NCBI GenBank assembly: GCA_036310005.1
Contig: JAXJSP010000045.1
Location: 1 to 25,483 of the forward strand
From: JAXJSP01 sp036310005
GTDB taxonomy: Bacteria; Bacillota; Clostridia; Oscillospirales; Acutalibacteraceae
DNA length: 25,483 bases
Direction of reading: 5' to 3'
Part shown: piece by piece, positions 8,111 through 15,431 of the stretch
Position numbering within the stretch: the stretch's first letter is position 1
Layout: each line of letters starts with the position of its first letter
Position numbers and translations under genes: made by a program
Notes under the pieces: model-generated
Told to the model about the DNA's origin: nothing
What the model saw: the letters and a program-made list of their open reading frames with translations, nothing else
Database searches by the model: none

Positions 8111-8139
8111 TTGTAATTTTAATCGCAATATTGTATAAT
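8111..8139 (+). promoter_or_regulatory. Sigma-A promoter for the lipoprotein gene
   Basis: TTGTAA (8111-8116) and TATAAT (8134-8139) are separated by exactly 17 bases, close to the vegetative consensus. They lie in the 80-base gap after mfd and give a leader of about 37 bases. Read-through from mfd is also possible, because no terminator separates them. Confidence 0.75.
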
Positions 8140-8183
8140 TTCATTTATAATAAAAAACTTTCAAAAACGGAGGAATACACTAA

Positions 8184-9332
8184 ATGAGAAAGATTATAAC
8201 TTCATTAGTTGCATTTATGCTTGTATTTGCTTGCGCTTTTACTTTTACATCCTGCCATAAGCAGAATGCGACGGTTGCAACTTATAAGAACGACACTATA
8301 ACAAGCGGTATGTACCTTATTTTTCTTATAAATTCTGATAATGCGGCAAGAACATTGGTCGACGAGCAAAATGCCGACAACGAGGACTATGATTCTTCTG
8401 ATGTAAATTATTATTCAATGCAGGTTACAATTGAGGCGGAAAAAGAAGGCAAAGAAGACACAAAAGTCAAGTTTAAAGACTATGTAAGAGACGAAGCAGA
8501 AAAAAGTATGAAACAGTATTTTTATACTAAATCATTGGCTGATGAGAAAAAAATAACTCTTACAGAAGATGAAGAGGAAGAGGCAAAGAGCCTTGCAAGT
8601 TACTATTGGTATTATTACGGTTATTCGACAATTTATGAGCCTAATTCGGTAAGTTACGAGTCTTATGAAAATTATATTTTAAGACAGCAGTTAAACTTTA
8701 AACTGTTTAAAGAACTCTATAAAGCCGGCGGAGAAAAAGGCGTTACCGAAGAAAAACTCAAAGAGGAGTTTGAAAATAATTATTTAATCGCCGATACGGT
8801 CAATGTAACTTTAACAACAACCGACAGCGAAGGCAACTCAACCGATATGACCGATGATGAGAAAAAAGAGATTAAAGATAAACTTGATAAATATGCAGAG
8901 CAGTTAAATGCAGGCAAGATTACTTTTGAAGAAGTGTATAAAGAATATAACGGCGACAGCGAGATTACCTCAAGCGATGAAGATGCTGAGCAACCTAAGG
9001 ATAAGTACGCAGTAGTATACGGTTCAGAGGACACATCTGCAGATAATACAAACTATGATACAATCAAAAAACTTTATTCTAAAAACGGTGCTGGTTATGC
9101 GGATGTAATCGAAAATGAAACCACTAAACAGTATTCATTGGTAGTAACTGCCGACATTACAAAAGACGAGTATTATTATGATACTTATTTAGACGATTTA
9201 ACAAACTTGCTTTATAACGAAGAATATACTCAAGATATGAAAGAGGCATCACAAAAAATCGAAATAGATATTAATTCTTACGAACTTAATTATTTAAAGC
9301 CTCAAAAGATTGATTATCAGACAGCAAGTTAA
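8184..9332 (+). CDS. Lipoprotein foldase of the PrsA/SurA type
   Basis: The 382-residue protein starts with a basic n-region and a hydrophobic core, then the lipobox FTSC with Cys24 as the lipid attachment site, so it should sit on the outer face of the membrane. The rest is acidic and helical. DEAEKSMKQYFYTKSLADEKKI and VTEEKLKEEFENNY have the pattern of SurA/PrsA N-terminal chaperone regions. A parvulin-like core is not obvious: the stretch after ADTVNVTL is where it would lie, but the usual histidine-rich signature is missing, so isomerase activity is doubtful. A Tyr/Trp-rich patch (YYWYYYGY) lies near residue 140. The ATG is preceded by CGGAGGA. It is transcribed alone, between a strong promoter and a terminator. 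Confidence 0.7.
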   Translation: MRKIITSLVAFMLVFACAFTFTSCHKQNATVATYKNDTITSGMYLIFLINSDNAARTLVDEQNADNEDYDSSDVNYYSMQVTIEAEKEGKEDTKVKFKDYVRDEAEKSMKQYFYTKSLADEKKITLTEDEEEEAKSLASYYWYYYGYSTIYEPNSVSYESYENYILRQQLNFKLFKELYKAGGEKGVTEEKLKEEFENNYLIADTVNVTLTTTDSEGNSTDMTDDEKKEIKDKLDKYAEQLNAGKITFEEVYKEYNGDSEITSSDEDAEQPKDKYAVVYGSEDTSADNTNYDTIKKLYSKNGAGYADVIENETTKQYSLVVTADITKDEYYYDTYLDDLTNLLYNEEYTQDMKEASQKIEIDINSYELNYLKPQKIDYQTAS

Positions 9333-9336
9333 TCTC

Positions 9337-9371
9337 AAGCCGAACTTTTTTTGAGTTCGGCTTAATTTTTT
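9337..9371 (+). terminator. Intrinsic terminator of the lipoprotein gene
   Basis: AAGCCGAACT (9337-9346) pairs perfectly with AGTTCGGCTT (9354-9363), with a 7-base loop, followed by AA and six T (9366-9371). It starts 4 bases after the stop codon. Confidence 0.9.
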
Positions 9372-9372
9372 A

Positions 9373-9401
9373 TTGTATATAATAAATAAATAAAGTATAA
9401 T
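9373..9401 (+). promoter_or_regulatory. Promoter of the zinc-ribbon/DAHP synthase operon
   Basis: TTGTAT (9373-9378) and TATAAT (9396-9401) are spaced by 17 bases, directly behind the preceding terminator. This suggests an independent unit of three genes. The leader is only about 25 bases, too short for a riboswitch or an attenuator. Confidence 0.7.
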
Positions 9402-9432
9402 AAAAAATAATGTTTAAAAAGGAGGAATTTTG

Positions 9433-11109
9433 ATGAACTGTCCGAACTGCAACAGTGTAATTGACTCCGATGTGTCGGTCTGCCCTGAATGTAATTATGA
9501 TTTAACTCAAAGCAGTAAAGACGATACTGTAATAGAAATAGTCACTCCTGACAAAAAAGAGTTTGTTAAAAATATTCTTTCCTTCATTAAAAACATAAAA
9601 CTTAAAACCAAAGTAATTATTTTATCTGCGCTTGCCCTTATTGTCGCATTAGTGCTTGTTGTATGCCTTTTGCCCGCACCCGCTTTAAAAAACACGGTAG
9701 TTTATCTTAAAGATAACAGCCTTTATTTTGCAAACGGTAAAAGTTATTCAACGCACCTTTTAAGTGAACATATTAACCCTGCTTATTATGATAATGTCAG
9801 CGTTAATGAAAATGATTCTTCTTTATTCTATCCCTACGATAATACTCAACAAGGCGGCGGCTATATTTTATATCAGAGTAAAAACGGAAAGTATGATACA
9901 TCGGGTGTGCAAATTGCGGTAGATGTGTTAAACTACAAGACTTTCGGCGATGAAAACAACCTTTATTATATGACAAACAACTCAACGCTTTATTACCGTG
10001 ATGAGTCATCATCGCATAAAGTCAGTTCGTCTGTCGATAAATATTATGTAGGTGAAAATACAGGCGATGTAATTTATCAGACAAAAGAAAACAATGTATA
10101 TTATAAAAAATTGAATTCCGATGCGCTCTTGATTGCCGAGAATGTTAATATATTATATGTGTCCGATGATGCTGCGGGCCTTGTGTATGCAGGAGAAAAC
10201 GGAACGCTTTATACAAGACAGGTCGGCTCTGACCCGGTTATTTTAAGCGTCGGCGTGTCGGATGCCAAGATTTTTTCTCAAAACAGTATTTACTATCTCA
10301 TAAAAAGCAATCAGACAAGTGAGGATGTCGGCTCATCAAGTTTATACACGCTTTATTATTATGACGGAAATGAAAGTTACTTTTTAGGCGAAAATGTAAA
10401 AGTAATAGACGGCGGACTCACAAAACCCGTTATGTTTACAAGAACAGGGCTCAGTTCTGACCGGTACCAACTTAATATTATTACAGACGGAAGAATAATA
10501 CCGGTCAATCTGGCCTACTCTCAAATCATCGATGCAGTCGTAGATTATAAAGCACAAAAGTTTTATTATATTATCGGAAGCGAAGAAGAAAACACTTTGT
10601 GTTATGCGGACATTGACTTTGAAAACGCATCGCTCAAAGAAGCGGTTAAAGTTGATGAAAATGTCGGCGCTATCAACAGAGTCAATTACTCTTACAGTTT
10701 AACTCAGGGCGATAAATGTTATTATTTTAAAAATTTAAACGATAAAGGCTTCGGCGATTTATATATTGACGGAACATTAATTGCGGAAAATGTAAATAAA
10801 AGCACCGAAATATACGGTTTTTCGGAAAACCGGTATGTATTCTGCTCTGACATTTACACAGACAGCAATATCGGAACATTAGTAGCATTTGAAAACGACA
10901 AAGTGCACGTAATAGGCGAAAATGTAATAGATTTTAAAATTGTAAACGCAACCGATGTCGTGTTTATAACTTGTGATGACTATAATCAAAAAGCAGGAGA
11001 TTTAAAGGTATATAAAAATAATCAGATTTACTTTATAGATTCTTCTGTTTCAAAAATAGGATATGTAACAAACACAATAAAAGAAGAAAAGGCAAAAATC
11101 AATGAGTAA
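9433..11109 (+). CDS. Zinc-ribbon membrane protein with extracytoplasmic beta-propeller-like repeats
   Basis: The start is ATG 9433 with GGAGG 7 bases upstream; an in-frame TTG at 9430 is too close to it. Of 558 residues, the first 20 form a zinc ribbon (CPNC, then CPEC; Cys3, 6, 17, 20). After a polar linker a single membrane span covers about residues 61-80. The remaining 470 or so residues should lie outside the cell, if the ribbon is cytoplasmic. They contain recurring short units such as VVYLKDNSLYFANGK, NNVYYKKLNSDALLIAENV and GTLYTRQVGSDPVIL, a spacing typical of propeller blades in DUF5050-like proteins. Function is unknown; envelope sensing or scaffolding is a guess. Its last 8 bases overlap the first DAHP synthase start (ATGAGTAA), so the genes are probably translationally coupled. 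Confidence 0.7.
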   Translation: MNCPNCNSVIDSDVSVCPECNYDLTQSSKDDTVIEIVTPDKKEFVKNILSFIKNIKLKTKVIILSALALIVALVLVVCLLPAPALKNTVVYLKDNSLYFANGKSYSTHLLSEHINPAYYDNVSVNENDSSLFYPYDNTQQGGGYILYQSKNGKYDTSGVQIAVDVLNYKTFGDENNLYYMTNNSTLYYRDESSSHKVSSSVDKYYVGENTGDVIYQTKENNVYYKKLNSDALLIAENVNILYVSDDAAGLVYAGENGTLYTRQVGSDPVILSVGVSDAKIFSQNSIYYLIKSNQTSEDVGSSSLYTLYYYDGNESYFLGENVKVIDGGLTKPVMFTRTGLSSDRYQLNIITDGRIIPVNLAYSQIIDAVVDYKAQKFYYIIGSEEENTLCYADIDFENASLKEAVKVDENVGAINRVNYSYSLTQGDKCYYFKNLNDKGFGDLYIDGTLIAENVNKSTEIYGFSENRYVFCSDIYTDSNIGTLVAFENDKVHVIGENVIDFKIVNATDVVFITCDDYNQKAGDLKVYKNNQIYFIDSSVSKIGYVTNTIKEEKAKINE

Positions 11110-12136
11110 GAATATGAATGTATTAAGGCAGTTACCGTCTCCCGACGAGATAAAACAAATGTATCCGTTGAGTGAAAAATGCCGACTTATCAAAGCAAGC
11201 AGAGATAATGAAATAAGAGATTTATTCACAGGTAAGGACAACAGATTTTTACTTGTAATAGGTCCGTGCTCTGCCGACAGAGAAGACGCGGTTTTGGAAT
11301 ATACATATAAACTGTGCGACTTGCAAAGTAAGGTAAAAGATAAAATTTTAATAATACCGAGAGTATATACAAATAAGCCCAGAACAACGGGAGAAGGGTA
11401 TAAAGGTATTGCTTCACAGCCAGACCCGAACAAGAAAATCAATATGTTAGAGGGAACGGTCGCTATGAGAAAACTTCATACAAAGGTTGTTGAACAAACA
11501 GGCTTTGTATGTGCCGATGAAATGCTGTACCCTGAAAATTTTGCTTATTTATCCGATTTGCTCGGCTATAATGCGGTAGGCGCCCGTTCAAGCGAAAACC
11601 AACAGCACAGATTAGTCGCAAGCGGTATTGATACTCCCGTCGGAATGAAAAATCCTACTTCGGGAGATTTAAGCGTAATGCTAAATTCAATAAAAGCCGC
11701 CCAATGCTCTCACACTTTTGTTTATAGAGGCTGCGAGGTCGAAACAAAGGGAAATGATTTAACCCACGCAATTTTAAGAGGCAGCGTAAATAAACACGGT
11801 AATTCAATTTCAAATTATCACTATGAAGATTTGACTTTGCTTTTTGAACTTTATAATGAGAAGAATCTTAAAAATATGGCATGCCTTATCGACACTAACC
11901 ATTCAAACTCGAATAAAAAATATTTAGAGCAAATAAGAATTGCAAAAGAAGTTTTGCACTCAAAAAAACTCTCTGCCGATATAAATAAACTCGTCAAAGG
12001 ACTTATGATTGAAAGTTATCTCAAAGACGGCGCGCAGGCCCCGGGAGGAGATAATTACGGTCAGTCGATTACGGACCCGTGTTTAGGCTGGGAAAAAACC
12101 GAAAAACTTGTACTTGAAATAGCAAATTTATTGTAA
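11102..12136 (+). CDS. aroF: DAHP synthase, type I, first tandem copy
   Basis: This enzyme condenses PEP with erythrose 4-phosphate to form DAHP, the first step of the shikimate pathway to aromatic amino acids. The 344-residue protein has the class I-alpha (E. coli AroF/G/H-like) layout. The metal-binding Cys56 is in IGPCS and the PEP-binding sequence is KPRTTGEGYKG. GARSSENQQHR follows, and the other metal ligands are seen in DTNHSNS, MIESYL and SITDPCLGW. An N-terminal extension of about 45 residues before the barrel matches the region used for feedback control in this class, so end-product inhibition is likely but the effector cannot be read. It overlaps the upstream gene by 8 bases and is followed 14 bases later by its paralog. 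Which of aroF, aroG or aroH is the right symbol cannot be decided. Confidence 0.95.
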   Translation: MSKNMNVLRQLPSPDEIKQMYPLSEKCRLIKASRDNEIRDLFTGKDNRFLLVIGPCSADREDAVLEYTYKLCDLQSKVKDKILIIPRVYTNKPRTTGEGYKGIASQPDPNKKINMLEGTVAMRKLHTKVVEQTGFVCADEMLYPENFAYLSDLLGYNAVGARSSENQQHRLVASGIDTPVGMKNPTSGDLSVMLNSIKAAQCSHTFVYRGCEVETKGNDLTHAILRGSVNKHGNSISNYHYEDLTLLFELYNEKNLKNMACLIDTNHSNSNKKYLEQIRIAKEVLHSKKLSADINKLVKGLMIESYLKDGAQAPGGDNYGQSITDPCLGWEKTEKLVLEIANLL

Positions 12137-12150
12137 AGAGGAATATAAGA

Positions 12151-13191
12151 ATGAATATTTTAGGCAATATGGAAATATTAAGACAAATGCCAACCCCGGA
12201 GGAAATAAAAGAACAGTTTCCTTTATCAAAACAGGGTATGCAGACTCAACTTGACTTACATAAACAAATAAGCGACATCTTCAAATCAAAAGACGATCGC
12301 CTTATTTTAATTATAGGTCCGTGTTCATCCGACAGGGAAGACGCGGTAATGGACTATACTTTAAGACTTGCCGAAGTTCAAAGCAAAGTAAAAGATAAAA
12401 TCTTGATAATACCGAGAGTATATACAAATAAGCCGAGAACAACAGGCGCAGGTTATAAAGGAATGTTGCATCAGCCCGATCCCAATAAAAAACCGGATAT
12501 GCTCGAAGGACTTATTGCAATCAGAAAACTTCATACCGATATTATTGAACAAACAGGTTTTGTAACCGCGGACGAAATGCTCTATCCCGAAAATTACCGT
12601 TATCTCAATGATGTATTGGGATATGTCGCAGTCGGCGCCCGTTCAAGCGAAAACCAACAGCACAGATTAGTCGCAAGCGGTATGAATGTACCTGTAGGTA
12701 TGAAAAATCCTACCTCGGGCGATTTAAGTGTTATGCTTAACTCAATAGTTGCAGCAAGCAGCCACCACACATTTTTATACTGCGGCTATGAGGTAAACAC
12801 AAAGGGCAATTCCTTAACCCACGCAATTTTAAGAGGCAGCGTAAATAAACACGGTAATTCTATTTCAAACTATCATTATGAAGATTTAAGACTTCTTTAT
12901 GAAATGTACAGCAAAAAAGGACTTGAAAATATTGCGTGCATTGTTGACTGTAATCACTCAAATTCAGGCAAGCAGTATTTGGAGCAAATCAGAATTTCAA
13001 GAGAAGTATTACATTCAAGAAAATACAGTAATGATATTAAAACTATGGTAAAAGGTTTAATGATTGAAAGTTATCTTGAGGACGGTTGCCAGAATACCGA
13101 CGAAAATGTTTACGGAAAATCAATTACCGACCCCTGCTTAGGCTGGGAAAAAACCGAAAAACTCATTTATGAAATAGCAGACTTAACATAA
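12151..13191 (+). CDS. aroF: DAHP synthase, type I, second tandem copy
   Basis: This is a 346-residue paralog of the preceding gene with the same reaction and all the same site residues: GPCS with Cys58, KPRTTGAGYKG, DCNHSNS, MIESYL and SITDPCLGW. The start is ATG 12151, preceded by AGAGG. A second in-frame ATG at residue 7 (MEILRQMP) lines up with MNVLRQLP of copy one, so the true start could be there. The N-terminal 45 residues differ most between the copies, as expected if they respond to different amino acids. Two blocks, of 50 and 47 bases, are identical between copies down to every synonymous site. It ends at a strong terminator. Confidence 0.94.
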   Translation: MNILGNMEILRQMPTPEEIKEQFPLSKQGMQTQLDLHKQISDIFKSKDDRLILIIGPCSSDREDAVMDYTLRLAEVQSKVKDKILIIPRVYTNKPRTTGAGYKGMLHQPDPNKKPDMLEGLIAIRKLHTDIIEQTGFVTADEMLYPENYRYLNDVLGYVAVGARSSENQQHRLVASGMNVPVGMKNPTSGDLSVMLNSIVAASSHHTFLYCGYEVNTKGNSLTHAILRGSVNKHGNSISNYHYEDLRLLYEMYSKKGLENIACIVDCNHSNSGKQYLEQIRISREVLHSRKYSNDIKTMVKGLMIESYLEDGCQNTDENVYGKSITDPCLGWEKTEKLIYEIADLT

Positions 13192-13225
13192 AATAAAACC
13201 CTCGAAGTCGAGGGTTTTATTTTAT
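13188..13225. terminator. Bidirectional terminator between convergent operons
   Basis: ACCCTCGA and its complement sit at the core of an inverted repeat whose arms are 13190-13205 and 13208-13223. The arms extend to 13188-13225, giving up to 18 pairs. The AT-rich outer part supplies a T-run on both strands. It includes the stop codon of the second DAHP synthase and that of rnhA (13222-13224), so both units end in one palindrome. Confidence 0.92.
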
Positions 13226-13659
13226 AAGTATTTATCAGACTCTTTTACTGCAAGAACATCGCATCGCTCGTTTTCAGGGTGTCCCGCGTGACCTTTAATC
13301 CACGAAAAAGTTACTTCGTGTATATCTAAAAGACAAAGTAAGGCTCCCCATAAATCGGGATTAAGTGCCGGCTTTTTGTCTTTTTTTCGCCAGTTGTTTT
13401 CCTGCCATTGCTTTGCCCAACCCATATTCACAGAGTCGCAAACATATTTTGAATCGGTGGTAATATGCACCTTGCAAGGCTCTTTTAATGCCTTTAGTCC
13501 TTCAATTACCGCAGTAAGTTCCATTCGGTTGTTAGTGGTGTTTTTCTCGCCGCCCGAGAGTTCTTTTTCAATATCGCCAAAACGCAGTATCGTACCCCAA
13601 CCGCCCGGTCCCGGGTTTGAATGACACGCTCCGTCTGTAAACATTTCGATTTCTTTCAA
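13222..13659 (-). CDS. rnhA: Ribonuclease HI
   Basis: RNase H1 cuts the RNA strand of RNA-DNA hybrids (R-loops and primers). At 145 residues it has the compact bacterial form without an extra hybrid-binding domain. The catalytic carboxylates are visible: Asp9 (FTDGAC), Glu47 (NNRMEL), Asp69 (TTDSKYV) and Asp134 (NERCDVLA), with His124 in KGHAGHPEN. The start is TTG at 13659, supported by GGGGG 7 bases upstream; the first in-frame ATG, five codons later, would cut into the first strand and has no ribosome site. It begins 2 bases after the DUF2461 gene ends and is the last gene of the dusB operon. Confidence 0.95.
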   Translation of the reverse strand: MKEIEMFTDGACHSNPGPGGWGTILRFGDIEKELSGGEKNTTNNRMELTAVIEGLKALKEPCKVHITTDSKYVCDSVNMGWAKQWQENNWRKKDKKPALNPDLWGALLCLLDIHEVTFSWIKGHAGHPENERCDVLAVKESDKYL

Positions 13660-13661
13660 GG

Positions 13662-14357
13662 TTATTCCCCCTTTGAATTAAATGAAGTAGTAATATCAAG
13701 CATTAAATTATAAAACATACTGCTTTGCTTAAAACAGTCGCTGAGCGTGTCAATAAGTTTTTCGGGCTGATTTAATAATTTTACCGAATCTTCGGTATGC
13801 GTGAAAAATACTTGCCTTGCATTGTAAAGAAGCGGTAAATATTTACCTTCTATACCGTCTGCAACCGCTTTGTCTTTTTTATATGTTTCACCGTCAAAGG
13901 ATAAACTTGCTTTTTCTAAAAGTTCGCAGGCAGTCTCAATATTGTCTTTCTTATCAACAATCTCTTTTCTGAAAAATTCCATAAACGCAGGCGTCGTGCT
14001 GAGTATTCCGACACCCCAGTTCAACTCGAACTGATTAAACTCAAACCAAAAAGCCGGTGTAGGTAAATGATTCTTCTGATGCCTTATCATAAGCCATAAA
14101 TTTGCACGGTATAAACTTTTATCGTGCGTAAAACGAGTGTCTCGCCTTACTCTGCAAACACACCTGACAGGGTCCAATATAAAATCAGGGTTGATATTAA
14201 TTAAAACAGGCATTAAATCTTCTACAATAGCCCTCATCTGATGCACAGCGCCTTTGTTAATTTGCGCCTTGTGTTCTTCATAAAAGGCCTTAGAATTATT
14301 AAAACGGTTTTCACTTAAAAGATATAATGTGTCCTCACTGATTCCGCTAAATTTCAT
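13662..14357 (-). CDS. DUF2461 (TIGR02453) family protein
   Basis: The 231-residue protein begins MKFSGISEDTLYLLSENRFNNS, which matches my memory of the N-terminal pattern of DUF2461 proteins (a conserved segment about working-region residues, then R-D-T-R-F, KSLYR and FWFE). The segment RRDTRFTHDKSLYRANLW is the most characteristic stretch. The function is unknown. The frame stays open for 40 more residues upstream, but those lie inside dusB. The ATG at 14357 has GGAGG upstream and gives the family N-terminus, so I chose it. It overlaps the dusB stop by 11 bases, which suggests coupled translation. Confidence 0.85.
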   Translation of the reverse strand: MKFSGISEDTLYLLSENRFNNSKAFYEEHKAQINKGAVHQMRAIVEDLMPVLININPDFILDPVRCVCRVRRDTRFTHDKSLYRANLWLMIRHQKNHLPTPAFWFEFNQFELNWGVGILSTTPAFMEFFRKEIVDKKDNIETACELLEKASLSFDGETYKKDKAVADGIEGKYLPLLYNARQVFFTHTEDSVKLLNQPEKLIDTLSDCFKQSSMFYNLMLDITTSFNSKGE

Positions 14358-15321
14358 CTTCTGCCTCCTTACATACCATAAAACAAAGTTTAGCAAGTTC
14401 ATCAAGCGTACTGATACTGCCGCACATATTACGGTATTTTGCACCGCCCTTGATACCCCTGATGTACCACGCCGCATGCTTTCTCATTTCTTTCATTCCG
14501 ATTTTTTCACCCTTTAATGAGCAAGTGTCTTTTGCATGCCGCAGTAAAACTGCCATTCTTTGATACAAAGGCGGTTCGGGTAATATAACCGAATTGTGAA
14601 TGTAAGCATTGATTTGCTCAAATATCCAGGGCCTGCCCATAGCACCTCTGCCGACCATAACCATATCGCAGTTTGTGTATTCATACATCTGTGCCGCTTG
14701 CTTTGCCGAGGTTATGTCACCGTTGCCTATAACGGGAACAGTAAGATTCTGCTTTAACAGTTTTATATATTCAAGGTCCGCCTTGCCCGAATACATCTGC
14801 TCTCTTGTGCGCGCGTGCAGCGTAATAGCCGAAGCACCGGCACTCTCGCAGATTTTTGCAACCTCTAATACATTAATTGAGTCTGCATCCCACCCGAGCC
14901 TCATTTTAACGGTAACAGGCACATCAACCGCATTTACAACGCGGTTTACAATTTCACCCGCAAGTTCGGGGCTTTTCATAAGCGTACATCCGCCGCCCGA
15001 TGCCGCTACTTTCGGCGCGGGACAACCCATATTAATATCAATAAAATCGGGGCAAAACCGCATCGCGCTTTTTGCGGCAGTCGCCATAATTTCGGGGTCG
15101 CTGCCGAAAAGTTGCGTAGCCGACGGACGGGCAGTGTCGTATATATTCATAAGCGACTGTGATTTTTTATCACCGAGTGACACACCTTTTGACGAAATAA
15201 GTTCGCTTACGCAAAAACTTGCTCCGTAATTCATACAAAGTTGTCTGAATGCATGGTCGGCAACCCCGGCCATGGGAGCCAAAGCCGCAAAATGTTTAAA
15301 TTCTAAATTTCCTATTTTCAA
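14347..15321 (-). CDS. dusB: tRNA-dihydrouridine synthase (DusB type)
   Basis: This FMN-dependent enzyme reduces specific uridines in tRNA. It has 324 residues from the TTG at 15321, chosen because AGGGGT lies 7 bases upstream and the product then begins with KIGNLEF, the usual DusB N-terminus. The frame is open 11 codons further upstream, but that part has no family similarity. The barrel shows APMAGVAD (flavin site), DINMGCPAPKV with the catalytic Cys, KMRLGWD, HARTREQMYSG and IGNGDI. The phosphate-binding GRGAMGRPWIF is followed by the C-terminal helical tRNA-binding part. It heads the dusB-DUF2461-rnhA operon and is divergent from polA. Confidence 0.93.
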   Translation of the reverse strand: MKIGNLEFKHFAALAPMAGVADHAFRQLCMNYGASFCVSELISSKGVSLGDKKSQSLMNIYDTARPSATQLFGSDPEIMATAAKSAMRFCPDFIDINMGCPAPKVAASGGGCTLMKSPELAGEIVNRVVNAVDVPVTVKMRLGWDADSINVLEVAKICESAGASAITLHARTREQMYSGKADLEYIKLLKQNLTVPVIGNGDITSAKQAAQMYEYTNCDMVMVGRGAMGRPWIFEQINAYIHNSVILPEPPLYQRMAVLLRHAKDTCSLKGEKIGMKEMRKHAAWYIRGIKGGAKYRNMCGSISTLDELAKLCFMVCKEAEDEI

Positions 15322-15339
15322 GCGCGTCACCCCTAAACA

Positions 15340-15362
15340 AAAATATTGTAACACAATATTTT
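15340..15362. promoter_or_regulatory. Palindrome over the dusB promoter in the dusB-polA gap
   Basis: AAAATATTGT (15340-15349) and ACAATATTTT (15353-15362) form a perfect 10-bp inverted repeat with a 3-base centre. On the reverse strand it contains a possible extended -10 box TGtTACAAT for dusB, so a bound protein could block that promoter. No T-run follows, so it is not a terminator. A binding site is inference; AT-rich chance symmetry is possible. Confidence 0.4.
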
Positions 15363-15391
15363 AAAAAATGCTATTTATATCTTGAAATATG

Positions 15392-15400
15392 TGATATAAT
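15392..15400 (+). promoter_or_regulatory. Extended -10 promoter of polA
   Basis: TGATATAAT carries the TGn extension plus a perfect TATAAT (15395-15400). The -35 region is poor, as is common for extended -10 promoters. The expected start lies about 25 bases before the polA ATG, which is preceded by AAGGAGGT. Confidence 0.55.
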
Positions 15401-15431
15401 TATTATGTATGTGATATTAAGGAGGTAAAAT

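Noticed and set aside
14358..14477. 40-residue upstream extension of the DUF2461 frame
   Set aside because: It lies fully inside dusB, shows no family similarity, and the ATG at 14357 has GGAGG and the expected N-terminus.
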